Source: Chryseobacterium jejuense (lineage in GTDB: Bacteria > Bacteroidota > Bacteroidia > Flavobacteriales > Weeksellaceae). Taken from it: a stretch of DNA of 64,000 nt. The stretch covers positions 434,001 through 498,000 of the forward strand of contig NZ_FNEG01000004.1 in NCBI RefSeq assembly GCF_900100075.1. The letters are read 5' to 3'. The notes beneath the pieces were generated by a model. The model worked only from the letters and a program-made list of their open reading frames with translations, was not told the origin of the DNA and ran no database searches. The stretch's first letter is position 1. Every line of letters starts with the position of its first letter. The translations under genes and the position numbers were made by a program. Below, one piece after another: positions 28,233 through 37,616 of the stretch.

Positions 28233-28269
28233 AAAGGGCAGTTGTACATCAATACAACTGCCTTTTTTT
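28233..28269 (+). terminator. Terminator after SH3-like gene
   Basis: GGCAGTTGTA pairs with TACAACTGCC over a six-base loop, followed by a run of T. It lies between converging genes and could also serve purK from the other side. Confidence 0.85.
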
Positions 28270-28282
28270 ATTTTAAAATTGA

Positions 28283-29395
28283 TTATTCTGAAATCACTCT
28301 CACCATTCCCTTCACCATTACAAGCTTTTCCATAAGCTCTTCTCTGGAATCTGCCAACACATTGATGTGTCCCATTTTTCTTCCCGGTTTGGTTTCTGTT
28401 TTTCCGTATAGGTGAATGTAAGTTTCTGGCAACTTAAGAACATCTTCCATTCCTTCGTATACTACCTTTCCAGAGTAGCCTTCTGCTCCTACCAGATTCA
28501 GCATTCCGCTGTAGGTAATAGCATCCGTATCTGCTAAAGGAAGATTCTTTACCACACGGTACATCTGCTCAAACTGTGAATTGGTATTTCCTTCCTGACT
28601 CTGGTGCCCTGAATTATGCAGTCTTGGTGCCGTTTCATTTACCCATACTTTTCCTTCTTTATCCAGGAATAATTCGATAGCAAAAAGCCCGGGTGAATTT
28701 ACTGCATTCAGAAATTTTTCTGTAATGGAATCAATCTGCTGCTGAACATCTTCAGTCAACAAAACCGGACAAACATTGAAGTCTAAAAGATTAAGTTTAG
28801 GATCCGCCACCATCTCCGTTACAGGAAAAATATTGGTTTCTCCTTTTTCATTTCTGGCCACAATAACGGAAAGTTCTTTATCAATATCAACAAGGCTTTC
28901 AATTACTGAAGCTTCTTTCCATACATGTTGGTAATCCTCTTCTGTTTTAATAACCTGTACGCCTTTCCCATCATAGCCGCCAGTATTCATTTTCTGAACA
29001 AATGGCAATGGCATCATGATTTTTTCATCACTGTTCCACACTACCTGAAATTCAGGGCTTGGAATATCATGCGTTTTATAAAATTCTTTCTGAAGGATCT
29101 TTTGCTGGATAGTTTTGATAATACTGGCATTAGGAACCACTCTGATTCCCTGTTTTTCAAGCTCAGCCAATGCATCAGCATTTACGTGCTCTATTTCAAT
29201 AGTTACCACATCTTTATCTTTACCGAAATTCAGAACGGTTTCATAATCATTGAAATTTCCTTCCGTAAAATACGAGATATTGTGGCATGGTGCATCAGAA
29301 GCCGGATCCAGAGTATAAAACTCGTCATCATACTTCAAAGCACTTTGTATCAACATTCTTCCCAGCTGTCCGCCTCCCAGAATTCCTATTTTCAT
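28283..29395 (-). CDS. purK: PurK, 5-(carboxyamino)imidazole ribonucleotide synthase
   Basis: A 370-residue ATP-grasp enzyme that carboxylates aminoimidazole ribonucleotide with bicarbonate and ATP, giving the substrate of PurE. The start MKIGILGGGQLGRMLIQSA is the PurK hallmark. Other blocks are VVTIEIEHVNADAL, FVQKMNTGGYDGKGVQVIK (ATP-grasp) and NETAPRLHNSGHQSQEGNTN near residues 254-273. Length is normal. It is separated from purE by the EamA, lipoprotein, antiporter and SH3 genes. Confidence 0.95.
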   Translation of the reverse strand: MKIGILGGGQLGRMLIQSALKYDDEFYTLDPASDAPCHNISYFTEGNFNDYETVLNFGKDKDVVTIEIEHVNADALAELEKQGIRVVPNASIIKTIQQKILQKEFYKTHDIPSPEFQVVWNSDEKIMMPLPFVQKMNTGGYDGKGVQVIKTEEDYQHVWKEASVIESLVDIDKELSVIVARNEKGETNIFPVTEMVADPKLNLLDFNVCPVLLTEDVQQQIDSITEKFLNAVNSPGLFAIELFLDKEGKVWVNETAPRLHNSGHQSQEGNTNSQFEQMYRVVKNLPLADTDAITYSGMLNLVGAEGYSGKVVYEGMEDVLKLPETYIHLYGKTETKPGRKMGHINVLADSREELMEKLVMVKGMVRVISE

Positions 29396-29419
29396 TTTTT
29401 ATTTTTATTAGATTTACGC

Positions 29420-29983
29420 TTATTGAACTTTATCAATTTTTAAATATCCCAGTCCCATTGGGTTCTCCTGATTTTCAGCATCAGATTTTGTAAGAACAAT
29501 AGAATATTTTTCTTTCATCTCTACTGGCAGAATATCGCTCACATTGAAAATATCATCAATATCTACTCCATGCTTGTCATCAATATGGCTTACAGCTCCC
29601 TCAAACCCCATTGTTTTATAGAACTCTGTGGCTTTTGCTCTTTTTACAATCTCACCCATAGATTGTCCTACCATCAAATGCTGCTCATGGAATTCTTCGA
29701 AAAAACCTGGCTTATAGCCTCCCAAATTAAGGAAGAACAATTGGTTTTCGGATGTATTTTCACCCTTTTCAACGATCTTCACTTCATAACCATCAGCAAA
29801 TCTTACTTCCTGATAGCAATCAAGGTGAATCTTTCCTTCCGCTTCTTTCCAAAAGGCTTTCATATCAGGAACAAGGTCCTTCAAACTCTCAGCAATCCCA
29901 AAAAAAACATCATGTTGCTCAATGTTTCGTCCTTTGGGAGTTGCCCCTAGAATCACATAAAATAATTTCATTTGATTTTTCAT
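29420..29983 (-). CDS. DUF1543-family protein
   Basis: A 187-residue cytoplasmic protein. KLFYVILGATPKGRNIEQHD and VFFGIAESLKDLVP at the N-terminus are the signature of DUF1543. HLDCYQEVRFADGYEVKIVE and FFLNLGGYKPGFFEEFHEQH also fit the family pattern. No function is established. An internal ATG at 29971 (MKLFYVILG) is an equally good start. It lies 24 bases upstream of purK on the same strand and may share its transcript. Confidence 0.8.
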   Translation of the reverse strand: MKNQMKLFYVILGATPKGRNIEQHDVFFGIAESLKDLVPDMKAFWKEAEGKIHLDCYQEVRFADGYEVKIVEKGENTSENQLFFLNLGGYKPGFFEEFHEQHLMVGQSMGEIVKRAKATEFYKTMGFEGAVSHIDDKHGVDIDDIFNVSDILPVEMKEKYSIVLTKSDAENQENPMGLGYLKIDKVQ

Positions 29984-30021
29984 GCATGCAAAAATACGTT
30001 AAATTTATCTTTTTCAAATGT

Positions 30022-30052
30022 TTGGCAGACTACTACAATAATTTTATATTTG
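30022..30052 (+). promoter_or_regulatory. Flavobacterial promoter (TTG - 20 bases - TATATTTG) of the TauE gene
   Basis: TTG at 30022-30024 and an exact TAnnTTTG box at 30045-30052 are separated by 20 bases. The predicted start near 30059 leaves a leader of about ten bases before the ATG at 30069. Confidence 0.65.
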
Positions 30053-30068
30053 TAATATTAATTGTAGT

Positions 30069-30899
30069 ATGTCAGAAATCATCATACTCTTCTTTGGCGC
30101 TATTTCCGCGGGCCTTTTAGGCTCATTGACAGGGCTTGGAGGAGGAGTTATCATCATTCCTTTATTAACGCTGGGGTTCGGCGTTCCAATGCATTATGCT
30201 ATCGGTGCTTCTCTTATTTCGGTCATCGGAACTTCTTCCGGTGCTGCGGTAGCTTTTGTAAAAGAAGGATTTACCAATATGAGAATCGGAATGTTCCTTG
30301 AAATAGCCACTACGGCCGGAGCCATTGTGGGAGCTTTAGTTTCAGGAATGCTGAACCCGAATACCATCGGAATTATTTTCGCAAGTATCCTTCTTTTAAC
30401 GGTTGTTTTAAATTTAAAAGGAAAACCTGATCATCAGGAACCTTTAATTCATGGCAGTCTGGAAGAAAAACTAAAACTTTACGGAACTTTTCCTGATAAA
30501 GGAATTCTAAAAAGCTATTCTGCAAGAAATACAGTTCCTGGGTTCTTAATGATGATGTTTGCAGGAGCAATGTCCGGACTTTTAGGAATTGGTTCCGGAG
30601 CGTTGAAAGTATTGGCTATGGACAATATGATGAAACTGCCATTCAAAGTTTCTACAACCACCAGTAATTTTATGATTGGGGTAACAGCAGTTGCCAGTGC
30701 ATTGATTTATTTCCAGAGAGGTGAAATCATTCCGGTAATTGCAGCTCCTGTACTGATTGGAGTGGTAATTGGAAGCTTTATTGGTTCTAAAACTTTAATG
30801 GTATCTAAAACCAAAAAGCTAAAAGTATTTTTTGCCATTGTAATTACAATCCTGTCTGTATATATGATGTATAACGGTATCAACAAAAGCTTCAGATAA
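30069..30899 (+). CDS. Sulfite exporter TauE/SafE family (TSUP) permease
   Basis: A 276-residue inner-membrane protein with about eight helices. Two glycine-rich family motifs are visible, AGLLGSLTGLGGGVIIIPLL near the start and GAMSGLLGIGSGALKVLAMD in the second half. TSUP proteins move sulfite, sulfoacetate or related anions. The stop overlaps the start of the DUF1634 gene by one base (TAATG), so the two are translationally coupled. This pairing is common in bacteria and suggests one transport unit. Confidence 0.9.
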   Translation: MSEIIILFFGAISAGLLGSLTGLGGGVIIIPLLTLGFGVPMHYAIGASLISVIGTSSGAAVAFVKEGFTNMRIGMFLEIATTAGAIVGALVSGMLNPNTIGIIFASILLLTVVLNLKGKPDHQEPLIHGSLEEKLKLYGTFPDKGILKSYSARNTVPGFLMMMFAGAMSGLLGIGSGALKVLAMDNMMKLPFKVSTTTSNFMIGVTAVASALIYFQRGEIIPVIAAPVLIGVVIGSFIGSKTLMVSKTKKLKVFFAIVITILSVYMMYNGINKSFR

Positions 30900-31282
30900 T
30901 GAAAAAGAATTTTACAGATGTAGATCTGAACCGCTCCGTAGGAAACCTTCTGAGACTGGGCGTTATTCTGTCTGTGGCTACTTCACTAATCGGTTTCATC
31001 AAACTGTTTACCGAAGGTTTTGAAATGCCTAAAAAGTACACGAGTCTTGTTGTAGGAAACTCTTCTGAGAAGGTATGGAGCCACTTTTGGGATTCTCTTT
31101 GTAAAGGAGAAGGAATGGCTATTATTCAGCTTGGAATTCTTATACTGATCGTTACTCCCCTGATGAGAATTGTCTTCGCTTTAATAGGCTATTTAAAAGA
31201 AAAAGATTACATATATGTATTCATTTCTTCAGTGGTTTTAGCAATTATGGCCGTGAGTTTCTTTGCTGGTTACGCGCACTAA
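30899..31282 (+). CDS. DUF1634 membrane protein, TauE partner
   Basis: A 127-residue membrane protein with three helices (LLRLGVILSVATSLIGFIKL, AIIQLGILILIVTPLMRIVF, YIYVFISSVVLAIMAVSFFA), the DUF1634 pattern. Its start overlaps the TauE stop by one base, supporting a joint role in anion export. Its stop codon directly abuts the stop of the convergent VOC gene with no base between. Confidence 0.85.
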   Translation: MKKNFTDVDLNRSVGNLLRLGVILSVATSLIGFIKLFTEGFEMPKKYTSLVVGNSSEKVWSHFWDSLCKGEGMAIIQLGILILIVTPLMRIVFALIGYLKEKDYIYVFISSVVLAIMAVSFFAGYAH

Positions 31283-31660
31283 TTACATTTCATAAAACTC
31301 CAACGGCAACTGATCCGGATCCTGGGTAAAGAAAAATTCTTTCCCGGTGAATTCATCGATGCGGATCTCTTCACAATTCAACCCCTTCCCTATTAATTCA
31401 TCTCGTTTTTCCGTTACATTTTCTACTGAAAAAGCAAGATGTCTTAATCCACAAGCTTCAGGACGGGATGGACGTGCAGGCGGATCCGGAAAAGAGAATA
31501 GTTCAATTACATAATGTTCTCCTATAGCCAGATCAAGTTTATAAGACTTCCTTTCTTCACGATAGACTTCACGAACAATCTGTAATCCTAAAATTTCTGT
31601 ATAGAATTTCTTTGATACTTCGTAGTTTGAGCCAATGATGGCAATATGATGGATTTTCAT
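31283..31660 (-). CDS. VOC-family (glyoxalase-like) protein, YaeR/GloA2 type
   Basis: A 125-residue cytoplasmic metalloenzyme-fold protein. KIHHIAIIGSNYEVSKKFYTEIL and EVYREERKSYKLDLAIGEHY, then VIELFSFPDPPARPSRPEAC and GLRHLAFSVENV, closely follow E. coli YaeR as I recall it. Putative metal ligands are His4, Glu57 in VIELFSF and His77 in GLRHLAF, with Glu122 near the C-terminus. The substrate is unknown; lyase or dioxygenase activity is typical of the superfamily. Confidence 0.85.
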   Translation of the reverse strand: MKIHHIAIIGSNYEVSKKFYTEILGLQIVREVYREERKSYKLDLAIGEHYVIELFSFPDPPARPSRPEACGLRHLAFSVENVTEKRDELIGKGLNCEEIRIDEFTGKEFFFTQDPDQLPLEFYEM

Positions 31661-31680
31661 TTTCTTCTTAAATATTTTTA

Positions 31681-32121
31681 TTATTTTATTTCCTTACAGT
31701 TTTCTTTTCTTCGGGTATCAATAATATACTGAATCTTCCATTCGTTATTCTGTTTCACCAGTTGAAAGCTATTGGCTCCACAATGGGATAATTTTCCTTT
31801 CAGATAAAAACTATAAGGTGTAAATACGCTTGCCAGATTTCCATCTGTATGAATAGCTTCAACTACAATTCTTTCATCCAGATCACCTTTTGTAAACTTA
31901 GAAACAGTTCCTATAAACTCCTGTATATTATCACTTTTCACAGTACCGTCTTTTGTAATCGTCTGTAGAACGGCATTTTCTGCAAAAGCAGTTTTTACAA
32001 GTTCGGGATCAGCGTTTTTCATTCCGAGAAACAGGTTTCGGATAGGTTTTTCAATGTCCTGATTCTGCTGTGCGAAACAAAAACTACTGCATAAGACAAG
32101 TATTGCTGTTATGGTATTCAT
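31681..32121 (-). CDS. Secreted NTF2/SnoaL-like protein
   Basis: A 146-residue exported protein with signal MNTITAILVLCSSFCFAQ. The remainder fits the cone-shaped NTF2/SnoaL fold: a helix LFLGMKNADPELVKTAFAEN followed by strands, ending GANSFQLVKQNNEWKIQYII, the usual final strand pattern. Catalytic function cannot be assigned. It is 20 bases upstream of the VOC gene on the same strand and is probably co-transcribed with it. Confidence 0.75.
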   Translation of the reverse strand: MNTITAILVLCSSFCFAQQNQDIEKPIRNLFLGMKNADPELVKTAFAENAVLQTITKDGTVKSDNIQEFIGTVSKFTKGDLDERIVVEAIHTDGNLASVFTPYSFYLKGKLSHCGANSFQLVKQNNEWKIQYIIDTRRKENCKEIK

Positions 32122-32235
32122 TAAGGGATAAATTTAACTAAAAATAGGTAAAATAAATTTTAAATTGATTATAAGATTTTAAATTTCATTTTTCTTAAAT
32201 TGTAACAAAAATTATTTCAGCCAAAGAATTTTCAT

Positions 32236-33318
32236 ATGTTGATTATTTATATGATTCTGACCGTACTTTTACTGGTCTTAACTATACAGCCTAAAATTCA
32301 GCATTCTCACTGGATATTCCGGGTTCCTGAATTTGCTAAAATACAGATCACTTATCTTATTTTTTTTACTTTTCTGTTAGGATTTATAATTGATTCTACA
32401 GATTATTTGTGGTATTCCCAGGGTTTGCTACTTGTTTTGTTTGTTTATCACAGCCAAACCCTCATCAGATATACACGCCTTTACCCTGTAAAAAAACATA
32501 AACACCGCCGCAAATCCTCTGGAAAACTTCATTTTGTATCAGCCAATGTTTACCAGTTCAATAAGGAATATGGAAGGTTTTATAAGCTTATTGAAAAATA
32601 TGAGCCTGATTTCTTTATGACGATGGAGAGTAACAGCGATTGGGAAAAAGCAATGAGAAACCTGGAAAAGGAATATCCCTACCAGCACAAAGTAACCCTT
32701 GAAAATACGTATGGAATGCATTTCTATTCCAGGATTGAAATTAAGGAAACAAGAACCCATTATTTTGTAGCAGACGATATTCCGAGCATTGAAATACACA
32801 TGGAAACAACAGATGGTTTTTCCTTTGTTTTCTTTGGTGTTCATCCGCCACCGCCAAGCCCTACAGAGGAAGAAACCTCCAGGGAAAGAGACGGTGATCT
32901 TCTAAGTACTGCCAAGCGGGTAAAAGATATCAAAAAACCGGTTATTGTAGTGGGAGACTTCAATAACGTTGCCTGGTCAAGGTCATCTGTACTTTTTAGA
33001 AAAACAAGTCATCTTATAGATCCTAGAGTAGGACATTCTTTTGTTTCTACTTTTCATGCGAAGTATCGCTTTTTAAGGTTTCCGATTGATTTGATGTTTC
33101 ACAGCGAAGATATTTTTATCAAACAACTGAAGACACTGGAAAATTTTGGTTCAGATCACCTTCCTGTATATTGTGAGTTTTTCATAGACCATCATAATAA
33201 TCAGCAGGAAGAACTCATAGAAACGGCAACTTCAGAAGAAAAAGCTGAAGCAGAAATTATGATAGAAGAAGGAAAACAGGAAGACGGCAACCGGGAAGCA
33301 GTAGTTACTGAAGATTAA
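32236..33318 (+). CDS. Membrane-anchored endonuclease/exonuclease/phosphatase-family protein
   Basis: A 360-residue protein with two or three N-terminal membrane segments (residues 1-85). A catalytic EEP domain follows from LHFVSANVYQFNKEYGRFY. Active-site features are FFMTMESNSDWEKAM (metal-binding Glu region), FFGVHPPPPSP, VVGDFNNVAWSRSS and the terminal FGSDHLPVYCEF (Asp-His). The C-terminal 45 residues are rich in Glu and Lys. Relatives cleave phosphodiesters in nucleic acids or lipids; the substrate here is unknown. A terminator follows. Confidence 0.85.
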   Translation: MLIIYMILTVLLLVLTIQPKIQHSHWIFRVPEFAKIQITYLIFFTFLLGFIIDSTDYLWYSQGLLLVLFVYHSQTLIRYTRLYPVKKHKHRRKSSGKLHFVSANVYQFNKEYGRFYKLIEKYEPDFFMTMESNSDWEKAMRNLEKEYPYQHKVTLENTYGMHFYSRIEIKETRTHYFVADDIPSIEIHMETTDGFSFVFFGVHPPPPSPTEEETSRERDGDLLSTAKRVKDIKKPVIVVGDFNNVAWSRSSVLFRKTSHLIDPRVGHSFVSTFHAKYRFLRFPIDLMFHSEDIFIKQLKTLENFGSDHLPVYCEFFIDHHNNQQEELIETATSEEKAEAEIMIEEGKQEDGNREAVVTED

Positions 33319-33324
33319 ACATAA

Positions 33325-33354
33325 AAAAGTGGGTTAAAAACCCACTTTTTTATT
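33325..33354. terminator. Bidirectional terminator between EEP gene and mvaD
   Basis: AAAAAAGTGGGTT and AACCCACTTTTTT arms are perfect over 13 bases around a short loop and lie between converging genes. Confidence 0.9.
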
Positions 33355-33359
33355 ATCTT

Positions 33360-34415
33360 TTAAAACCTCATCACATCCTTCACTACTCCATTCTTCTGCG
33401 TATGTTGTAGCAATTCTGCTTCGATAAATGTTTTGATTTGCCCTTCTGAAGCATCACTTGGGAATAAAAGGTGTACATTGGCACCTGCATCCAGAGTGAA
33501 GAATAACGGAAGCCCTGTTTCTCTTCTGAAATCCCAAATTTTATTGATAACTTCTAAAGTTCCTGTCTTCATCAGGATAAAAGCCGGATCACTCATCATC
33601 ATCATTGCGTGAAGGGTAAGCGCTTCGTGCTCTACCAACTTGATGAAACTTTCCATATCCCCGCTTTTCAGAATTTCCTTCATTGGAACAAAGTTTTCCC
33701 TTGCTTCCTGAAATCTTCTTTCTGCATATGGGTTGGTATTCATTAAACCGTGCCCTACTGTTGAAGAAACGCTTTTCTGTCCTTCATGGATCAATAAAAC
33801 CCAATCATTGAAGTTTTTGAATACTTCATGAATTTCAGTCTCTGGATATGCTACAGCAAATAGATCTGAACTTCCCTCAACTTCTTGTGTTTCTCCCCAT
33901 ACGATCAATCCGTTGTACAAGCTTCTGCATGCACTTCCGCTTCCTAATCTGGCTAAAAACGAAGCTTTTCTTAGGGATTCTTCTTCTGAAGTTTTTCCTG
34001 TAAATGTTTCATCCAACGCCATCAGGCATTTAGCAATAGCTCCGAATCCTGATGCAGAACTCGCAATTCCTGAACTGTGAGGGAATGTATTTTCTGTTCT
34101 GATGATATATTTCCCTTTTAAGATCCATGGAAGATATTGTTCAATATTTTTGAAGTATTTTTCAATCTTTTCAGCAAACTTCACCTCTTCATTTCCTGAC
34201 AAAAAGGTTTGTACAGAAAAAAGCTCATCAGCCAAAAATTCCATGGTAGTATTGGTTTTACAATGATTTAAGGTATAACTGATACTTGGATTGGCAGGAA
34301 TCTGATGGTCATATTTCCCCCAATATTTAATCAAAGCAATATTAGATGGACAGCTCTCTGAAACCGTTTGTGTATGAATAGTGAAATTTTCTTTTCCTAT
34401 AAATTGTGTTGTCAT
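33360..34415 (-). CDS. mvaD: Diphosphomevalonate decarboxylase
   Basis: A 351-residue GHMP-fold enzyme that makes isopentenyl diphosphate from mevalonate diphosphate with ATP, the last mevalonate-pathway step. Evidence is SCPSNIALIKYWGKYDHQIP with ANPSISYTLNH near residues 21-50, the ATP loop FPHSSGIASSASGFGAIAKC near 110-130, GSGSACRSLYNGLIVWGE near 157-175, and FFTLDAGANVHLLFP near the end. The mevalonate route is usual in Flavobacteriia. The acyl-CoA ligase and epimerase upstream run in the same direction, perhaps as one operon. Confidence 0.93.
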   Translation of the reverse strand: MTTQFIGKENFTIHTQTVSESCPSNIALIKYWGKYDHQIPANPSISYTLNHCKTNTTMEFLADELFSVQTFLSGNEEVKFAEKIEKYFKNIEQYLPWILKGKYIIRTENTFPHSSGIASSASGFGAIAKCLMALDETFTGKTSEEESLRKASFLARLGSGSACRSLYNGLIVWGETQEVEGSSDLFAVAYPETEIHEVFKNFNDWVLLIHEGQKSVSSTVGHGLMNTNPYAERRFQEARENFVPMKEILKSGDMESFIKLVEHEALTLHAMMMMSDPAFILMKTGTLEVINKIWDFRRETGLPLFFTLDAGANVHLLFPSDASEGQIKTFIEAELLQHTQKNGVVKDVMRF

Positions 34416-34442
34416 AGTCTATTTAAGTGATTTACAAGACGA

Positions 34443-36212
34443 TTAATACATCTTCTCTATAATATCTGCATATTTTTTAAGAACCACATTTCTTTTTACT
34501 TTCAATGTTGGAGTAATTTCCCCTGTATTGATGTCAAATTCTGCTGGCATTAAGGTGAATTTTTTCACTTTCTCATAATCAGCAAGCTGACTTTGCAGTT
34601 CTTTGATTTTCTCTTTATAAAGGTTGATTATCTTTTCATTTTTCACCACTTCTTCCCAATTGGTGAATGGAATATTATTCTTTTTAATATAGTCCTGTAA
34701 GAACTCAAAGTTCGGAACGATTAAAGCAGATACAAACTGTCTTCCTTCTGCCACCAGCATAATCTGCTGAATAAAATTATTATTGGTCAGAAGATTTTCA
34801 ATCTGTTGTGGTGCAATATATTTCCCGTTGGAAGTTTTCATCAGATCCTTAAGCCTGTCCGTAATAATCAGATTGCCTTTATCATCTAATTTACCGGCAT
34901 CACCGGTTTTAAACCAGCCGTCTTCTGTAAATACTTTCTGGGTTTCTTCAGGTCTGTTATAATACCCTTTCATGATTCCATTTCCTCTGGCTTGGATCTC
35001 ATCACTTTCTCCGATACGGATTTCTACTCCAGGTAACGGTTTTCCGCTCGTAGCATGTTCAAAATGAGTTAAAGGGAAAAGCGTTAAAGTAGCGGTTGTT
35101 TCGGTTAAGCCATATCCAACCGTAACATGAATACCAACGGATTCAAAGAATCTGGTTACTTCAGGTGATAATGAAGCCCCACCACAAGGTAAAAACCATA
35201 ATCTTCCACCCATTTTATTCTTGATCTTACTGAAGACCAACATATCTGCAACGGATTCTTTTAATTTTAAGCCAAAAGGAACAGATCTTTCATTTCTTCT
35301 TAATTCGGCGGTTTCCCATCCTGTTTTCAAAGCCCAGTTAAAGATCTTTTTCTTCAATGGTGAACCTTCTTCAGCCTTTTCAAGAACTCCTGCATATACT
35401 TTTTGGAAGAATCTCGGCACTGCACACATGGCAGTAGGCTTTACTTCTTCCAATGCTTTGGCTACGTTTTTCGGATCTTCAAGGAAATAGACTCTTGCTC
35501 CACCGTACAGGCATAATAAGCTCCAGCTTCTTTCAAAAACGTGGCTTAAGGGTAGAAATGCGAGAGAAAGCTCTTCTTCAAAATTTTTAAATTTAAAAAA
35601 TTCAAAATGGGAGTCGAATGCTTTGATGAAATTCCCGTGAGTTAACATAACTCCTTTCGGTGTTCCTGTAGTTCCGGAAGTATAGATCAGCGTAGCTGTA
35701 TCGTCATTTTCTTTTTTGCAGATCTCCAGCTCTGAGGAAGCTTTTGAAATAAAGTCTTCAAGATAAAAGCTGTTGAATTCTTTCTTAATCCACACTGCTT
35801 TTTTAGAAACAATAATGGTTTCAAGAAGGTTATCTTCTTTATGTAAAAGCTCCAGACAAGCGTCATACTGCATTTGGTTACCTACCAAAATTACTTTAGC
35901 TCCGGAATCTTTAATGATATATTCTGCCTGCTCAGCATTATTGGTAGAATAAATAGGAACGGTAACTGCCCCCATGGCCATTGCAGCTAAATCTACAATC
36001 ATCCACTCAGATGAATTGTCTGAGTAAATAGCCACTTTATCATTTTCCTGAACTCCTGATTCTTTTAACGCATTGGCTGTTTTAAAAATAATTTCACTGA
36101 ATTTCTTCCAGCTCAGCTCTTTCCAGGCTTCTTCTTTCTTTTTAAAACCGATGGCCGCTTTTAAAGGATGTTTTTCTACATTTTTAAGGATTATTGCCTC
36201 TGCAAGATTCAT
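34443..36212 (-). CDS. Long-chain acyl-CoA ligase (AMP-forming)
   Basis: A 589-residue adenylate-forming enzyme. The P-loop motif ATLIYTSGTTGTPKGVMLTH lies near residues 173-192, VGYGLTETTATLT mid-protein, and DGWFKTGDAGKLDDKGNLII then TDRLKDLMKTSNGKYIAPQQ in the C-terminal hinge. These, with the length, fit the FadD15/long-chain fatty acid ligase group that activates fatty acids to acyl-CoA. Its ATG overlaps the stop of the epimerase gene (ATGA), so the two are coupled. Confidence 0.9.
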   Translation of the reverse strand: MNLAEAIILKNVEKHPLKAAIGFKKKEEAWKELSWKKFSEIIFKTANALKESGVQENDKVAIYSDNSSEWMIVDLAAMAMGAVTVPIYSTNNAEQAEYIIKDSGAKVILVGNQMQYDACLELLHKEDNLLETIIVSKKAVWIKKEFNSFYLEDFISKASSELEICKKENDDTATLIYTSGTTGTPKGVMLTHGNFIKAFDSHFEFFKFKNFEEELSLAFLPLSHVFERSWSLLCLYGGARVYFLEDPKNVAKALEEVKPTAMCAVPRFFQKVYAGVLEKAEEGSPLKKKIFNWALKTGWETAELRRNERSVPFGLKLKESVADMLVFSKIKNKMGGRLWFLPCGGASLSPEVTRFFESVGIHVTVGYGLTETTATLTLFPLTHFEHATSGKPLPGVEIRIGESDEIQARGNGIMKGYYNRPEETQKVFTEDGWFKTGDAGKLDDKGNLIITDRLKDLMKTSNGKYIAPQQIENLLTNNNFIQQIMLVAEGRQFVSALIVPNFEFLQDYIKKNNIPFTNWEEVVKNEKIINLYKEKIKELQSQLADYEKVKKFTLMPAEFDINTGEITPTLKVKRNVVLKKYADIIEKMY

Positions 36213-37222
36213 TTCTTCAGCTTTTTGTCGTTAATATAATTGTTCAGGTGAAAGTCTATGCTTTCTTGAATAGGAATAAACTGATAATTCAATTTTTCCG
36301 TGACTTTGTGATTGGAAATGGTGTTGAATGAAGTGATTGCTTCAATATTGGATTCTGTAGCCATTTTCAGTTTGGGAATTAGCCATCCGAAAAGGGTATT
36401 GGCTAATTTTCCTATATTTAATACAGATCTTGAAAGTATTCTTGCCTCTTTAAGCCCTAATCGGGTTCTGATCTGTTTGGCCAGATCGGCATATCTGTTA
36501 TTTTCGGAAACGATGATAAAACGTTCTCCAAAAATATTATTGTCCATCAGTTCAATGGCCGTTTTAGCAACATCTCTCACATCCACATAAGCAGACCCGC
36601 CTGCAAAAGTAAAGCTGTTGTCTTCAAAGGTTGAAAAAAGCTCACCGCTGCTTTGCGTCCAGTTTCCGCTGCCTACAATCATTCCGGGATTGATGATTAC
36701 TACATTCATTCCTTCAGCAGAAGCTCTCCAGGCTTCCATTTCAGATAAATGTTTGGATATAGCATACGCAGAATGCTCCAATTTCGGATTAAAATCTGAA
36801 TCTTCATCCAGCTCTCCTTTTTCATTGTAATTATCTAAAACGGCTACAGAGCTTACATGCAGAAATTTTTTAACATCGGATCCTTCGCAGGCATACAATA
36901 GGTTTTCTGTACCTTTAATATTGGTACGGTACATTTCTTTTTCATCTTTGGAATGAAAACTTACTTTTGCGGCACAGTGGTAGACCTCATCTACCCCTTT
37001 CAATGCATCTTTTAAGGAATCAATATCATCAAAATCTACATTAACCCATTCGATCTTATTAAAAAAATCATCAGGATTCTCCGTATAAAAGCTGTATGAA
37101 TGCCTTACTTCGTTTAAATTGCTGCCTGATCTTTTGGAAGCACGTACATTTTTACCTCTTTTAAGAAGTTCCAGCACGATTATTCTTCCCAGAATTCCGG
37201 TTGCACCCGTTACAAAAACCAT
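36209..37222 (-). CDS. NAD-dependent epimerase/dehydratase (extended SDR)
   Basis: A 337-residue cytoplasmic oxidoreductase. MVFVTGATGILGRIIVLELL contains the NAD(P)-binding TGxxGxxG motif right at the start. DEVYHCAAKVSFHSKDEKEM and the catalytic Tyr-Lys in SAYAISKHLSEME follow, then VVIINPGMIVGSG. The pattern fits the 3-beta-hydroxysteroid dehydrogenase-like or dihydroflavonol reductase-like extended SDRs. The substrate is unknown. It overlaps the acyl-CoA ligase gene by four bases. Confidence 0.88.
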   Translation of the reverse strand: MVFVTGATGILGRIIVLELLKRGKNVRASKRSGSNLNEVRHSYSFYTENPDDFFNKIEWVNVDFDDIDSLKDALKGVDEVYHCAAKVSFHSKDEKEMYRTNIKGTENLLYACEGSDVKKFLHVSSVAVLDNYNEKGELDEDSDFNPKLEHSAYAISKHLSEMEAWRASAEGMNVVIINPGMIVGSGNWTQSSGELFSTFEDNSFTFAGGSAYVDVRDVAKTAIELMDNNIFGERFIIVSENNRYADLAKQIRTRLGLKEARILSRSVLNIGKLANTLFGWLIPKLKMATESNIEAITSFNTISNHKVTEKLNYQFIPIQESIDFHLNNYINDKKLKK

Positions 37223-37616
37223 TAATTATGTTGCTTGATTGCTGACTAAAATATGACAATATTTTCTATCCGGCAATTCTTCAGGTTCCTGCAAAAGTTA
37301 CCTAAAAAACTGCTTTTGCAAATTTGCGATTTTTAAAGCAAAATTCAACTTTATTTAACCAATATTATCATTCTGGAAATCAGAAAATATGAAATTTAAA
37401 TACAGAATACTTTTATTTTAACCACAAAGACACAAAAGTTTCTTGAACATAAAAGTTTTTTAAGTTATCTGCTTTGTGAATAATAAGAATACTTAAGCTT
37501 ATGAAAACCTCCGATTTTCATTAATATGATACCTACAAACAAATATTCTGTTGAAAGTGTGAAAACAATTCAAAGAATTTTTGCCAGGGTGGTTTAAACA
37601 ATTATCCATTACATAC
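37223..37616. other. Gene-free AT-rich gap with an ACCACAAAGACACAAA repeat
   Basis: No reading frame here can be supported. At 37419-37440 lies TTAACCACAAAGACACAAAA, followed by TTTCTTGAACATAAAAG, a word repeat also present in altered forms at 24366, 52756 and 57850. The promoter of the epimerase operon should lie near 37230-37300 on the minus strand, but no clear TAnnTTTG box is seen. Confidence 0.5.

Noticed and set aside
33360..37222. A hydrocarbon (Ole-type) or similar secondary-metabolite cluster made of mvaD, acyl-CoA ligase and epimerase
   Set aside because: No thiolase-like OleA or beta-lactone synthetase is present and the ligase looks like an ordinary long-chain acyl-CoA ligase; the set is explained as adjacent primary metabolism genes.
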